From contig NC_012965.1 in the NCBI RefSeq assembly GCF_000027005.1, positions 483,001-547,000 of the forward strand: a DNA stretch of 64,000 nucleotides, given 5' to 3'. How positions within the stretch are numbered: the stretch's first letter is position 1; each line of letters starts with the position of its first letter. Both the position numbers and the translations under genes were made by a program. The notes below the pieces were generated by a model. That model saw nothing but the letters and a program-made list of their open reading frames with translations, had not been told where the DNA came from and made no database searches. The DNA is from Komagataella phaffii GS115. Lineage: Eukaryota > Ascomycota > Pichiomycetes > Pichiales > Pichiaceae. Shown in pieces: positions 21,046 through 33,121 of the stretch.

Positions 21046-22203
21046 ATGCAGTCTTATCACGGAGTTATAGTTACTCCAAAAGACGCCATTATACTGGTTG
21101 ACGCCGCCCTCAAGAAAATGATCCCCCAGGTTACACGTAGGCTAACTGAGTTTGAGAGGCAAACTCAAATCGGCCATGGGTCTGTGTTTGTGTGGGATGA
21201 GAAAGAAAGTGGTATGAAGCGATGGACTGACGGAAGATCCTGGTCTGCTTCTAGAGTAAGCGGTTCGTTCTTGACATACAAAGAGATGGAAAATGCAAAG
21301 AGTGGCAATTCAAACTCTTACATTTACGGCAAACAGTCAGAGAGTTACAGATACAAGGACAACGGCCTATTGAAGCAAAGTTTCTCAGTTACGCTGAAAA
21401 ACGGAAAGAAACTGCACCTGATAAGCTATGTTTATGCGACTTACCTCAAGACATTGTCAGGTCCCAATTCGTCAAACAAGTCAGTTTCTTCGAACCCCAT
21501 GTCCAATTCCGTGGGAACACTGTCGGGCTCTAGCTCTGATATGACACAGGACGGGCTGCTGAAACGACCATCTGAAGATGACAGATTTCAATCTTTGGAC
21601 CTTAACTCCGACTTATATCCGGAGACTGTTTTGAACGAAACATACACATTACAATATCCTCCATCTTCTCCAATTTCAAGCACAACATCCGCTAACAGCG
21701 GTGGAGTTAGCAAGCCAAAGAAAAGCAAACGTGTTGCAAGTAGGATCACTGATGAACGAGTGATTAGTGTGCCAAAGTCGCCTTCGCCAGTGTCTTCCTC
21801 TACTACACCCTCCACTACTGCATTTTCAACTATGGGAGGTGGAGCGTCCTCTGTTGGTTCACACCTGAGTACTGGTACCGCTGGTGTCTTGCGCTTTCCT
21901 CCACAGAATCAGATGATGATGAATCACCAAGTGATCACTCTACCTGCATTGCACACTCCGGCTTCGACGCTTCCTGCCTACAAGGTCCCTAGATCGTATC
22001 TCGACGATCCAACCCCAAAGAATACCTTCCTGCTCCCCAGATCACACTCTATCACTCCTATCCCATACGTGCAGCAGCAACAGCAACAATATTTCCCACC
22101 ACAACAACCAATGCAGCATTTAGCTCCACCAGTGAGAGCACCGGGTTACGTTTCGCATGAGGATGGACGAGCTCTAAGTGCTTTAGACAGAGCTTTTTGT
22201 TAA
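21046..22203 (+). CDS. WOPR-domain (Gti1/Pac2 family) transcription regulator
   Basis: The protein has 385 residues. The N-terminal WOPR domain starts YHGVIVTPKDAIILVDAAL, continues with RRLTEFERQTQIGHGSVFVWDE and SGMKRWTDGRSWSASR (about 3-85), and its second half includes KQSFSVTLKNGKKLHLISY (about 107-126). The rest is Ser/Pro-rich with a short Gln run (about 346-352). WOPR proteins (Gti1, Pac2, Wor1, Ryp1, Mit1) bind DNA and govern morphological or metabolic switches. This protein is much shorter than the long Mit1 regulator of methanol genes in Pichia, so it is more likely the Pac2/Gti1-type paralogue. The long upstream gap is typical of heavily regulated regulators. Confidence 0.85.
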   Translation: MQSYHGVIVTPKDAIILVDAALKKMIPQVTRRLTEFERQTQIGHGSVFVWDEKESGMKRWTDGRSWSASRVSGSFLTYKEMENAKSGNSNSYIYGKQSESYRYKDNGLLKQSFSVTLKNGKKLHLISYVYATYLKTLSGPNSSNKSVSSNPMSNSVGTLSGSSSDMTQDGLLKRPSEDDRFQSLDLNSDLYPETVLNETYTLQYPPSSPISSTTSANSGGVSKPKKSKRVASRITDERVISVPKSPSPVSSSTTPSTTAFSTMGGGASSVGSHLSTGTAGVLRFPPQNQMMMNHQVITLPALHTPASTLPAYKVPRSYLDDPTPKNTFLLPRSHSITPIPYVQQQQQQYFPPQQPMQHLAPPVRAPGYVSHEDGRALSALDRAFC

Positions 22204-22276
22204 TGAAATAAGATTATCACCGAATTTATTGGGAAACGAACAGTAGAGAACTTGACTGGTATCAAGCACTCTTTAT

Positions 22277-23692
22277 TTATGTATTTATTATAATGGATTT
22301 TCCGCTTTCCCCATCCAGTTCATTGTAATGTAGGAACTTACCGACGCTTTTTATCACATCGCCTACACGTCTACCCCAGATTAAGTCCAAATGCTCATAA
22401 CCCTCCAGTCCGACCACCTTTTTAAGATACTTTCTGGGAAGCTGTTGGCGAATCTGGTCTATATCAACTAAGGAATCTCCGGTTCCATATATTATTATAG
22501 TGGGCACAGCCAAACTTGTTCTAGTAGGGTATTCGGGTGTGTAAAAATTAGCACCAAGACTGCTTGAGTCTTTGTACATTGTCAATCGTGCACCATTCAT
22601 GATTTGAAACCAATGGACGACCGTCTTGACTGAGGTGGTAGAGTAAAGATGATAGTAACTCACATATTTATCTGCCTCATCCATGTTCTCGTTCTTCCAG
22701 CCAAAAAGGAAATTAGTAGCAATATCGATCGATATCAAGTACAGTTTAGGATACATCACCTGTGCCCACAGGCCGGCATGGGCAAACAGGATATTTCTGC
22801 CAAACAATAGATACATCAAGTTGGGTGAAAAGTGAAGAATTGAATTGAGTAACCCATTATTCAATCCTCTTGGTGTAGTTGCTGGAGATATAACACACAA
22901 CTTGTCAATCTTGGAATTCAAGGCAACGTTTACAGATAATGCAGCCATAATCTGAGTTGTACCTTGACTAAACCCAATATAGGAGACGGTTTCCTTCCCT
23001 GTGGTCTCTAAGATGTAATCAACATTGTTTGGTATGTCAAATCTAACAAACTCATCAATACTGAAATCCCAAAACTCACGTTGAGACGGCTTGTATTTCA
23101 GATGTTTTCCACTATATTTGTTTCCTCTGTTGTTTCCCAACCAGCAATCATAACCTTGTAGAAGAAAATGCAACGGTAAATTCTCATGGACGTCTTCACG
23201 GCATAACCAAATTTCACTATTCATCAACAGTCCATGGTGAAAGTAGAGCACTCTACCATTCGGCCTAATTCCATGACTCACAGGATTCAAACGATGTAAA
23301 GTCAAGAGATAATTATCGTCGGTCTGAACAATGTGGTCCTCAATGGTAAAATTGAATACCCCAGCCATCTCATGGATGTCTAAAGCTCCATGTAGCAACT
23401 CCCTTCTTCCCAGGTAGTCGGTAGATTTGATATCACCGTTCAGCTTGGCCCCTTTGTCGCCTGCCACTCCGAACAGAAACCTGACAACAGCAGTGCACTG
23501 GCGCAGAACAAACTTTGGTAAATTAGCTGTAATCAGTGAGACTAGTCCTTCAAACAAGACTAATAAGACCGAAGGTAAAACCACCAGCCAGCCCCGAACA
23601 GTTTGACTCATCGAATCCTCGACATCCGATTTGACGGGCGTATCCATTTGGTCAACAAGACTAGGTCTTCTTTTCCTATGGGGAGATGACAT
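22277..23692 (-). CDS. Steryl ester hydrolase / acid lipase (TGL1/YEH family)
   Basis: The protein has 471 residues from the ATG at 23692; an upstream in-frame TTG is not a likely start. One N-terminal membrane anchor (about 34-58) is followed by an alpha/beta-hydrolase domain with the lipase nucleophile elbow GFSQG (Ser at about 242), an HHG oxyanion segment, GYDCWLGNNRGNKYS, and a later Asp in GTGDSLVD and a His in GYEHLDL that complete the triad. This set is typical of the S. cerevisiae Tgl1, Yeh1 and Yeh2 enzymes, which release sterols from steryl esters at lipid droplets or the plasma membrane. I cannot assign which of the three from sequence alone. Confidence 0.85.
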   Translation of the reverse strand: MSSPHRKRRPSLVDQMDTPVKSDVEDSMSQTVRGWLVVLPSVLLVLFEGLVSLITANLPKFVLRQCTAVVRFLFGVAGDKGAKLNGDIKSTDYLGRRELLHGALDIHEMAGVFNFTIEDHIVQTDDNYLLTLHRLNPVSHGIRPNGRVLYFHHGLLMNSEIWLCREDVHENLPLHFLLQGYDCWLGNNRGNKYSGKHLKYKPSQREFWDFSIDEFVRFDIPNNVDYILETTGKETVSYIGFSQGTTQIMAALSVNVALNSKIDKLCVISPATTPRGLNNGLLNSILHFSPNLMYLLFGRNILFAHAGLWAQVMYPKLYLISIDIATNFLFGWKNENMDEADKYVSYYHLYSTTSVKTVVHWFQIMNGARLTMYKDSSSLGANFYTPEYPTRTSLAVPTIIIYGTGDSLVDIDQIRQQLPRKYLKKVVGLEGYEHLDLIWGRRVGDVIKSVGKFLHYNELDGESGKSIIINT

Positions 23693-23955
23693 TAGTAGAT
23701 GGTTGGTTACTGATAAAAGTAAGAATATATTTGCATCTCTACATTCCTTATTCAATACATATCACATGCTAAGATTATATTATCAGCAGTCGCGGGTCGA
23801 ACCTCCTTTATCTGAGGCAAACTAGTTTGCCTTCTTCCGAAAGAGGGCCCGCACTGAGGAGCTTGGTCATCAGAAACCCTTAATTTTCCCAAGAGGAGAG
23901 GAGAGAGTTTAAAATGTAATATAAACCTCTTTTTTCGTTTTGTTTACAGCTTCAT

Positions 23956-25527
23956 TTAGAACTTCTTGTCCCAGTTGTCGATCTTCATGGTTCCGAAATC
24001 TTCAAAGTTCAAATGCATCTTCAGGGCATCACGTAGGATGTGAGGCTCGTGAAGAGACTTCTTCTTTTGACAGTAGAAGTTGGCACGGTCATAGTACTCT
24101 TGAAGAATAGGGACGTAGTCAGGGTGGGCACAGTTCTTGATAATCTCTTGGGCACGCTTCTTTGGAGCCAGTCCACGCAGATCAGCAAGACCATAGTCGG
24201 TCACAACTACATCCAAGTCATGCTCAGTTTGGTCAACATGAGAGGCAAATGGAACGATACATGACACACCAGTTGGATCGGTCTTCGAAGGACGGGCAGC
24301 TGGGGTATGCATGATTGACAACTTGGCATTACGAAGGAAATCAGCGGACCCGCCCAAACCGTTCAGCATACGGGAACCCAGGACGTTGGTAGAGTTAGCA
24401 TGTCCATAGATATCAACTTCCACTGGAGTGTTCATGGCAATGACACCTAGACGACGAATAATTTCTGGGGAGTTGGAGACAACTTGAGAACGAAGACACA
24501 ACTTGTGAGAGTATGTGTCCCAGTTCTCGAACAAACGCTCAAATCCAGACTCGGTCAATCTGATGGAAGTAGCCGTGGCGAAGTCCAGCTTACCGGATTC
24601 GAAGAAATCGAGGAAAGAGTCTTGCAAAACTTCCGTCCACACAGACAAGTTCTTGAAATTACCGCCGGCTAAACCTTCGATGATGGCATTGGCAACGTTT
24701 CCGATACCAGATTGCAATGGATGCAAGTTCTCTGGTAAACGACCAGCCTTAACTTCATGCTCCAAGAATTCCAACAGGTTGTCAGCAATGGCTTTGGACA
24801 TGGCGTCGGATGGAGTGTTAGGTGGCACTTTATCATTTTCAGTGGATTCCACAATAGCTACGACTTTAGATGGGTCTACTGGAATGGCTACCCTTCCGTT
24901 ACGTTGATCCACAGAAGTATAAGGGTATGGTTGTCTTAAAGGAGGGTTGACAGGTAGATCGATATCATGAATACCTTCGAAGGATGGAGTCTTGGTGTTA
25001 ACTTCAATGATAACCTTGTCGGACACAGACAGCATTTCTGGGGAACCGCCTACGGCAGGGCCGGGAATAATGGAACCATCTTCGGTTATCGCCGTTGCCT
25101 CAATGATGGTGTAATCTAAGAGATCATTCTCCTTCTCCTTAGTGTAGAAGCCATAAGTCAGGTCCTGAGGAAACATGGACAAATGTTTGTCAAAGAATTG
25201 AATTCGGTTTTCATTGATACCTCTTGATATGGACTTACCGACTTGGTGTGGAGCCCTTGTCAGAATCATGTTGTTTTCAGCCCAACGACCTTCTTCAGGC
25301 CCAGCTGAGGCACCAACAAACAAGTGGAATTGAAATTTGCCTTGTAGTTTGTTCTTCTCCACATGATCGGCTAGCGCTGTGGGGATCACCTTTGGTGCAC
25401 CGACACCAGTGAATCCAGACCATCCCAGATATTGACCATCCTTAAACAGCTCAACACACTGCTCAGGGGTTCGCAGCTTCTTGAGGTAAGGTGCGTATCT
25501 TACTCTTTGTTTCAAGATAGAAGACAT
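23956..25527 (-). CDS. ACH1: ACH1, acetyl-CoA hydrolase / CoA-transferase
   Basis: The protein has 523 residues, almost the S. cerevisiae length (526). It has the two CoA-transferase family I halves. The N-terminal half contains [13 protein letters not shown] and the C-terminal half contains [13 protein letters not shown], then [17 protein letters not shown] and the YGLADLRG segment near the end. Ach1 is mitochondrial and transfers CoA between acetate and succinate, detoxifying acetate and allowing growth on it. The 800-bp upstream region suggests regulated expression. Confidence 0.96.
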   Translation of the reverse strand: MSSILKQRVRYAPYLKKLRTPEQCVELFKDGQYLGWSGFTGVGAPKVIPTALADHVEKNKLQGKFQFHLFVGASAGPEEGRWAENNMILTRAPHQVGKSISRGINENRIQFFDKHLSMFPQDLTYGFYTKEKENDLLDYTIIEATAITEDGSIIPGPAVGGSPEMLSVSDKVIIEVNTKTPSFEGIHDIDLPVNPPLRQPYPYTSVDQRNGRVAIPVDPSKVVAIVESTENDKVPPNTPSDAMSKAIADNLLEFLEHEVKAGRLPENLHPLQSGIGNVANAIIEGLAGGNFKNLSVWTEVLQDSFLDFFESGKLDFATATSIRLTESGFERLFENWDTYSHKLCLRSQVVSNSPEIIRRLGVIAMNTPVEVDIYGHANSTNVLGSRMLNGLGGSADFLRNAKLSIMHTPAARPSKTDPTGVSCIVPFASHVDQTEHDLDVVVTDYGLADLRGLAPKKRAQEIIKNCAHPDYVPILQEYYDRANFYCQKKKSLHEPHILRDALKMHLNFEDFGTMKIDNWDKKF

Positions 25528-26329
25528 AGTTGACGGGTTTGTTGTTTGAGGTTTTTTTAAGCGGAGTAAGTTTAAGGGAATTTTAACCTCGCTTATATAT
25601 TAGTCTAGGTTTTTTGCGTGGCCGCGCTTGAAAACCTCTCGGGGTGCTTGTATCTTATGGATATGGTCGGTATTTAAACCCACAAATAAAGGTTAGAAAT
25701 AAACATGTGGAAAATGGTGAAATTGGACCCTGTCCATGTGATGGTATTACTGGATAAGAGGGGAATTTTATGGTTTTGAATAGTAAACACTCTGTACTAA
25801 GTTAGATTTTCTATAAAATGTATGCCCACTTTTCACCCCCACTAGTCTCAAAACCTCCCACTCAGATCCTGGGGCGGGTCACGAATATTGAACGGAACTC
25901 TTGCAAAGAAGAACTCCGGAACGTCAAAACTGCTGATATTCGTCACTTTTGGGCGATTATAAACTCGGCATATGTTCAATCAGAGGTCCCTATTAGTATA
26001 GGCTTTAAAAAACTGTCTTTCTGCCAGCTATATTGATGTTTTTTTGTAAATGTTCCCAAGTTCCTCTACTCCGTCTGACACCCCCAGTAGCGGAGCCGAA
26101 CTCTCATTATAGTGTTCAAATTTCCTGATAACCGCTTTAAATTTCACCACCTACACCCTTCAAGCCATAGCTACAGATTACAACACTCGCCACTTTCAAT
26201 TGATAATCAGCACTATCGTTTGTACCAAACTTAGGGTTCCCAAGTCAAGTATCTTCAACACCCCAAATTGTGTGAAAGAGGGACCTTCGTTTGGGTGAAG
26301 GTGCATCTTTACTGGAATAAGTGTATGTA
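25528..26329. promoter_or_regulatory. ACH1 upstream region
   Basis: This 802-bp gap is the ACH1 promoter plus the 3' end of the Pumilio gene. A TATA-like TATATAT occurs at 25594-25600, about 70 bp upstream of the ACH1 ATG, preceded by a T-rich tract. Several C-rich tracts (for example near 25837-25848 and 26079-26087) could serve as carbon-responsive zinc-finger sites, but that is inference. No convincing gene is visible. Confidence 0.45.
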
Positions 26330-27640
26330 TTAAAGTACAGCCGCACATTTGCTACCCCATTTTGTTGTACACACAGTCTCCATATGTTCCTGTAATAAAC
26401 CATTCACTCTGGATTTTTCATCCACTGATCCTTCCACTAGAATCTTGCGAATAATACCCGACCCATAAATATCCACTGCTAGCTCGATAACCACAGGTTT
26501 GGCCCCAGGTTTACGTCTTTTTGATGGTTTGGTTGAACAGATAGCGTCAATGTATGGATCGATGAAAGTTGACTTGAACCTTTCAGCTTTCAAACACTTC
26601 TGAATGACTTTGGAGGAATACATCTGTGTGCTGTAAAGTTGAGAATTATCCAAAATTGTCTGAAAAATCGTTTGGTGAATTTCGGATGTCTCAAAATGTT
26701 GAAGAATGAATTGAATCACCCAATTTCCACTACGATCGGTCAGCAGTGTAGGTATGTCCCTTTCAAGTTCTTCTAAACAAGTTTTCTGAATGGTGGGAGG
26801 CAAATTGGTTAGGATATTTTGGACTATTAAGCTTCCCCTGGGAGTGGTGGCAACCTGTAACCATCGTGATTGTAATGTAGAACTAAGTTTTGCAGTGATT
26901 GCTTCCTCCATTTCGGGATGGATGGCCCATTTGATCTCTAATACCCGCTTCCAAACATGTTCGGCTGAAGAGTCAAGTAATGTTGATTCCAGATGTTCCA
27001 ATAGGTATTCCACTAGAAATTTTTTATGGCCCTCTTGGATCATCTCTAGCGCCTTTTGGACTACATGACATCCAAATGCATCTGTAGATACCTGAACGAT
27101 ATTTCTTGCAATTGTAATGATCAGCCCTTCAATGAGTGAGTTTTCCAATACCTCAAAGCATTTTTGAATCAAGAAATTTCCAAAACGATTCACCATCAAT
27201 TCAAGAGAACATCTCTGTATACTATCCATAATTTCCACTAATTCCTGGTTGTTTCGGCATTCTAGTTTTTGTTGCAACTGATAAGAAGCATATTGGTCAT
27301 CCTTTTTTACGATTCTGTCTACCAAAGCATCAAAATTGATGGAGGTTTCTTGGAATCTTGAAATCGGTCGTCCTCTGCTTGGAGTAGACCCTCCCTGGCT
27401 CAAACATTCCAATTTCTCGGAAATCTGCTTCAGAGCTTTCTTCAATGCAGCCATCTCATGGTGGAGATCTGTATCCAAATTGGGGCAGAAATATTCCTCC
27501 TCAACTGTCTCTTGATTATTGTGTACAGTGTTATAAATCTCTTTTGATAATGAGCGGAAGACAAAACTGCTTGGTTCCGAGATGAGATCATCGCTACGGT
27601 CGCTTACACGGACAGGTACTGGTTCCACAGCGCTTACCAT
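26330..27640 (-). CDS. Pumilio (PUF) family RNA-binding protein
   Basis: The protein has 436 residues. A region with an EMAALKKALKQISEKLE coiled-coil-like helix (about 60-80) precedes a set of degenerate PUF repeats (about 125-430), recognisable from NRFGNFLIQKCFEV, DAFGCHVVQKALEM, TPRGSLIVQNIL, DRSGNWVIQFIL, QMYSSKVIQKCL and DIYGSGIIRKIL. PUF proteins bind 3' UTR elements and repress or localise mRNA. The repeat EHVWKRVLEIKW is the divergent fourth-type repeat seen in some fungal PUF proteins. I could not match it to a single S. cerevisiae Puf; target specificity is unknown. Confidence 0.82.
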   Translation of the reverse strand: MVSAVEPVPVRVSDRSDDLISEPSSFVFRSLSKEIYNTVHNNQETVEEEYFCPNLDTDLHHEMAALKKALKQISEKLECLSQGGSTPSRGRPISRFQETSINFDALVDRIVKKDDQYASYQLQQKLECRNNQELVEIMDSIQRCSLELMVNRFGNFLIQKCFEVLENSLIEGLIITIARNIVQVSTDAFGCHVVQKALEMIQEGHKKFLVEYLLEHLESTLLDSSAEHVWKRVLEIKWAIHPEMEEAITAKLSSTLQSRWLQVATTPRGSLIVQNILTNLPPTIQKTCLEELERDIPTLLTDRSGNWVIQFILQHFETSEIHQTIFQTILDNSQLYSTQMYSSKVIQKCLKAERFKSTFIDPYIDAICSTKPSKRRKPGAKPVVIELAVDIYGSGIIRKILVEGSVDEKSRVNGLLQEHMETVCTTKWGSKCAAVL

Positions 27641-27815
27641 GGGTACAATCTTTAGGAATCCGCTAAAGTTAGAGAAGTTTAAAAGAAGATGACAGGATAC
27701 TGTAATTCCCTCTCTCCTTCCCCAGATTTAATTTCTGAGCCGCATGAACCTAGAAGGAAATATTATTCTATTATCTCTATGTATGTACAATAACACGATC
27801 TTATTTGCCGAAACC

Positions 27816-28721
27816 CTACAATACCTTGTCAAACATTGGAATTAAAGTTTGGGCAAGGGCAAAAGAAAACACGAGCTTTGGTCCAGTGGTCAACAATTTT
27901 GGGGTCAATCCTTTGAAAAATGCTGTGATTCCTTCGTTCTTGGCCATGTTCTTCAAAATAGTAAATCCAGACTCCGGGTTATCAAAATTTCTGTTCTGAA
28001 TACGGGTCTTAATCACGTCAAGTGGAGCAGAAACAATCAAAGAGGCAGAAGCACCGAAAATGGAAGCAATAAAATTTTGACCCCAAGTAGCATCAGAGTA
28101 ATCCTTCAGTCCCAAAACGTACTCCTTGGCAAATGCATTACCACCGAATAAAGCAAATGATCCTGGTGCATTTCTAGCAGCAGTCCATCCCCATCCACGG
28201 TACAAACCAAGACCTTCATCTGCCAAAATCTTGAAGAACCCACGTCCTTTGAAAGACTCAGGGTTTGTCTGACGTTTGATCTTCAAAACATCTAAGGGTA
28301 ACAACACGATCTCACCAATACCAATCAACGAACCAGCAGTAGCAGACATAAGGGCCTTGCCCGTTTTCTTTCCAAAAGTTTCTTCAAAAGAAGAACGGTA
28401 GTTGGTGGTCAAGAATTCGTTAGCAAATGGTTGACCTCCGTACTTGTAGACTCTTTGAAGAATCTTGTAACAAGCGGCGTAACCTAAACCGGGAAACAGA
28501 GTCAACAGTCTTCTTCCAAGAGGATCGGCGGCATGCTCTCTGAAAATGACCTTGTTGAACTGAGATAGACTAGTGACCTTAGTGTTGTTAGACATTAATC
28601 TCTTGGAGATTGTATCAACTGGGTGGAAAACACCGATTTCACAAATACCGGCAGAGGCAGAACCCAATATACGGGCTACTCCAGATTGTTTCTTGTCAGC
28701 GTTGGAAGGGGTTGGGGACAT
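27816..28721 (-). CDS. GGC1: GGC1, mitochondrial GTP/GDP carrier
   Basis: The protein has 301 residues from the ATG at 28721 (MSPTPSNADKKQSGVAR), which fits the conserved Ggc1 start; the open frame runs 19 codons further up but without family support. Three mitochondrial-carrier repeats carry the signatures PVDTISKR, PLDVLKIK and PLDVIKTR, and long stretches are near identical to S. cerevisiae Ggc1/Yhm1 (for example FPGLGYAACYKILQRVYKYG). It exchanges cytosolic GTP for matrix GDP and affects mtDNA maintenance and iron balance. It runs divergent to PCF11. Confidence 0.96.
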   Translation of the reverse strand: MSPTPSNADKKQSGVARILGSASAGICEIGVFHPVDTISKRLMSNNTKVTSLSQFNKVIFREHAADPLGRRLLTLFPGLGYAACYKILQRVYKYGGQPFANEFLTTNYRSSFEETFGKKTGKALMSATAGSLIGIGEIVLLPLDVLKIKRQTNPESFKGRGFFKILADEGLGLYRGWGWTAARNAPGSFALFGGNAFAKEYVLGLKDYSDATWGQNFIASIFGASASLIVSAPLDVIKTRIQNRNFDNPESGFTILKNMAKNEGITAFFKGLTPKLLTTGPKLVFSFALAQTLIPMFDKVL

Positions 28722-28988
28722 TTCGATGGGATAAACTGATGGCTGTATGACTGGAAAACTGCTTGATATACTGAACAAAAATTTTGCGCGCTAGATTTAT
28801 TACCTATTTTAGTTTTACTGGTTGCAACACGACCTTTGCTTGGTAAGCAACCTTAAAGGCGAGGAGGAGAAAAAAGCTCAGAAAACTCACCAAGAAAAAA
28901 CCCAACCATCATCACCAAACTCTATACCCTCTCTTTCTAACGCCACTCCCTCTCATATATTCAACGCAACATTGAATCTAGTTGTAAG

Positions 28989-30620
28989 ATGGCCAGTAAT
29001 AGTATAGGAGAAGACTTTTATCAATCTCTTCTGGAATTGACGTTCAACTCTCACCCTATCATCCATAGTCTGACTACTATTGCCCAGGAGAACATGGCTA
29101 ATGCGGACCAGATAGTGGAAGCTATTCTGAAACGAATCAACTCTTCGGCTCCTGAGCATAAGCTGTACACGTTGTATTTGATTGACTCGATCTGTAAGAA
29201 TGTCGGGTCTCCGTACAATCTGATGTTTGGAGACTCGTTGTATCAGCTATTTTCCAGGTGTTACAGTCTAGTTGCTGATCCAGTAAGACAGCGGATGATT
29301 CATATCTTCGAAACTTGGAAAGTGACCAGGACACCATCAGGATCACCATTGTTCCCGCCTGACCAACTTGCTAAAATAGATAGATTTTTAACTGAGGTTG
29401 CAAAGCCCAAACCTGTGATGATCACTCAACAGTCATTGATTGAACAACTCCGACAGTTGCAAGGTTTGGTAGGGCAACGCTTGCATTCAAATCCAAATGA
29501 TATTAAGGCAAAGGAAAGATTGCAGATATTGGGAGATCTGTTAAAAATCATCACTTCGCAGCCTATGTCTCCTCAAGAATTGACTTTGGTAAATACTCAG
29601 GTTCAAGGAATTCGAAAAGATGAAGAGTTTAAGCTTAAATCACCAACACCTGCTGCTGCTATTCCAAGACCTGCATTATCTTCGGATGCAATGTCTGTGC
29701 TGGGAGGAGTACTACAGTCAGTATCCATGGCTCCCCAATACCAGCAGCAGCAACCGAAATCCCCTCCTCCAAATATTCTTGGAGGTAATGTCAGCTCTAT
29801 TTTGAGCTCACTGGCAGAATCAGGGCTAATTAATAACATAAACAGTAAACACAGCAATAACTTGGTAAGTCCTATCAACGATATACTCTCATCTAATGAT
29901 TTATCAGGCTCTTTGGCCATAGATTCGGGTTACATAAATAACCACAAACCTACTCAGACTGAAATTGATACACTGTATCGAGATAAACCAAATCAATGTT
30001 CCAGTTGTTCCAAGCGATTTACAGAGGATGATGCGGGCAGACAGTTGAAGAGTCTGCATCTGGATTGGCACTTCCGTATCAATAAAAGGATCAAGGACTA
30101 TAGTAATATTCAATCAAGAGGCTACTACCTAGATGATTCTGCATGGGTTAAGTTTAAGGAAATTGAAATCATTGGCTACAAAGACTCTGATGATCAAACG
30201 GATTCCTCTAATAATACCAAGATCTCGACCACCGGTGGTCAAAGTTTGAATACTAGACCAGCCGAATTAGACCCAGCAGAGCTGGCTCGTCATTACGTTG
30301 TGGTGCCTGATGATGTCACTGATATGACCACGTCGTGTGGAATTTGTAAAGAGGAAATGGTGGGCAAATTCAATGACGATTCAGGTGAATGGGTTTGGTC
30401 CAATGCTACACAATCGGGAGACAAAGTGTATCATTATTCGTGTTTCAGAGAGACCCAGCAGGAGAGGAGTTTACATAATGTTGTTGAGAAAAGAGAAAGG
30501 TCAGACGACAGCGTCGTCAGTGCTGCCAAGAGACCAGAAACCAGCAGCATTGGCTCTTCTATTCTTAACATTGACTTTAGTAAACTGCGTGGCTTGACGG
30601 ATAATCTAGCCAACAGATAA
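28989..30620 (+). CDS. PCF11: PCF11, cleavage factor IA subunit
   Basis: The protein has 543 residues. The N-terminal CTD-interacting domain (about 5-135) contains HKLYTLYLIDSICKNVGSPY and binds Ser2-phosphorylated Pol II CTD. Two zinc-binding sites follow in the C-terminal half, CSSCSKRF...H..WH (about 337-365) and CGICKEEM...H..C (about 450-488), flanking the Clp1-binding segment. A Pro/Gln-rich linker with a YQQQQPK run lies between. Pcf11 couples mRNA 3' end cleavage to Pol II termination. S. cerevisiae Pcf11 is longer (626), mainly in linkers. All recognisable domains are intact. Confidence 0.93.
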   Translation: MASNSIGEDFYQSLLELTFNSHPIIHSLTTIAQENMANADQIVEAILKRINSSAPEHKLYTLYLIDSICKNVGSPYNLMFGDSLYQLFSRCYSLVADPVRQRMIHIFETWKVTRTPSGSPLFPPDQLAKIDRFLTEVAKPKPVMITQQSLIEQLRQLQGLVGQRLHSNPNDIKAKERLQILGDLLKIITSQPMSPQELTLVNTQVQGIRKDEEFKLKSPTPAAAIPRPALSSDAMSVLGGVLQSVSMAPQYQQQQPKSPPPNILGGNVSSILSSLAESGLINNINSKHSNNLVSPINDILSSNDLSGSLAIDSGYINNHKPTQTEIDTLYRDKPNQCSSCSKRFTEDDAGRQLKSLHLDWHFRINKRIKDYSNIQSRGYYLDDSAWVKFKEIEIIGYKDSDDQTDSSNNTKISTTGGQSLNTRPAELDPAELARHYVVVPDDVTDMTTSCGICKEEMVGKFNDDSGEWVWSNATQSGDKVYHYSCFRETQQERSLHNVVEKRERSDDSVVSAAKRPETSSIGSSILNIDFSKLRGLTDNLANR

Positions 30621-30751
30621 AAAAAAAGAACTGTCATATAATATAAATTCATAGAAATATATTTTTTATACAGATACGTGACAGCTATATATAAAGAAAT
30701 TATCTGAAGCGGCCGAGGCCCCTATACAGAATATGTTTCGTTGAAAAGCAC

Positions 30752-31809
<1,058 letters not shown>

Positions 31810-33121
31810 ATGGGTCTATTTGGACGATCCAAAAGGAAGTCAAGGGTTGGTAGTTTTTTGAGCTCTTTGCAGATTGCCTATTAACTAACACCTTTAGGAG
31901 ACTCTGGGGTTTCACAAACCTATCAGTGCCACGGACCAGTATTACCTTAACCAGGCCCAGCAGAAGGCAAGTGATAATTTTAACATTGGGCAAACGCAAC
32001 CTTCCAGAGCGTATTCACTTAGTGGACAGGCTGCTTCAACTGCCTTATATGCGCACAATCAACGTCAAAATAGTCTTACAAGTTATAGACCCCCAAGTAT
32101 TATTCCCGCTTATGAAAGAAGAACCATGAGTTTGAATTCTGGGTCATTGAGAAACTCACAGACTCCACGCATGCGAATGAATAGTATAACTTCAACGACT
32201 ACGAGTGTTCTGGTCAAGACCACTAAGGAAACTCTTCAAGACGGATCTACCAGAAGTATCACCAGACAAACTATTCAGGACCTTGGTGATTATGAAATTG
32301 TTCAAACCACCCGCATTATACCCAAACATGTTGTAACAGCATCAGATAATGATCTTGAGGCTTTGATTGGAGATTTTGATCAAGATTTCCATAATGAAAT
32401 TGATTACATACCTGAAGAGGATGAAGCTGTGGAGGAGAATCAAGGAAACTCAAATGATACCTCATCAGGCTATTACTCTGTGTACTCTGATGCAGAAGAG
32501 GCCCCAACCAGAGTTATCCCTCGTTCCAATGTACCCTCACCAAGACAACCAATAGAACACAGTGACTCTATTACTAGTAGCAATTTACGGAAAAATGTCA
32601 AGTTCCATGCACCTCCCCAGCAGCCTAAAAAAGAGATGAAGCCCAAAAAGAGTGTTCAATTAACAGATGAGGAGATGTACTCCAAGGCCATGGAGGTTGC
32701 GATGGCAAAGGTTTATGGTGACAGGCTAAATAGTATGAATAAAAGGGGTGATGCTACGAACCCCGCTGTCACTGCGACTCCGTCCCTTACAGAACAGTCA
32801 ATTGACGGAAAACATGCATCAAAAGAACAAATTAAAATCGAGGCTGATGCGCAAGCTAGCCGTGTGCAGGAAAAGAAGGGAGAGCCAGCAAGCAACGGAA
32901 AATCTGACGGAAAATTCGACAATTCACACAGTGATGCCTCAACTGGCCCAACAACGCCTCCTGCTTCCACTACTCCCTCCCCTGCTAGCGCACAAAGAAA
33001 ATTTTTCAAAATGGGAAGTAGCAGTGAAACTAAAAGGCACTCTTCCACAAAATCAAAGCACCCATCACCTCAAAAATCTCAATTGATGCGAAGACTTCTC
33101 GCCTTATTTGATCTTGCGTAG
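31810..33121 (+). CDS. Disordered Ser/Thr-rich protein, probably with a 5' mini-exon
   Basis: I propose exon 1 at 31810-31845 (MGLFGRSKRKSR) joined to exon 2 at 31898-33121, giving 419 residues. Exon 2 is open for 76 codons upstream of the first internal ATG (32126), and the 52-bp intron has an ATTAACTAAC branch region and a TTTAG acceptor, but the donor GTTGGT is not consensus. The protein is low complexity: a Thr/Ser run with an LVKTTKETLQDGSTRSITRQT segment, an acidic stretch, and a helix DEEMYSKAMEVAMAKVYGDR. The TTT...G.YE.VQTTR pattern faintly recalls Seg1-type eisosome proteins; this is a weak recollection. The minimal alternative is a 331-residue protein starting at 32126. Confidence 0.6.

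Noticed and set aside
23786..23830. GGTTCGACCC on the minus strand near a short inverted repeat, looking like a tRNA B box
   Set aside because: The flanking bases do not form a T-arm or acceptor stem.
25818..26036. Short open frame in the ACH1 promoter region
   Set aside because: Low-quality composition, no recognisable family, and located in a promoter gap.
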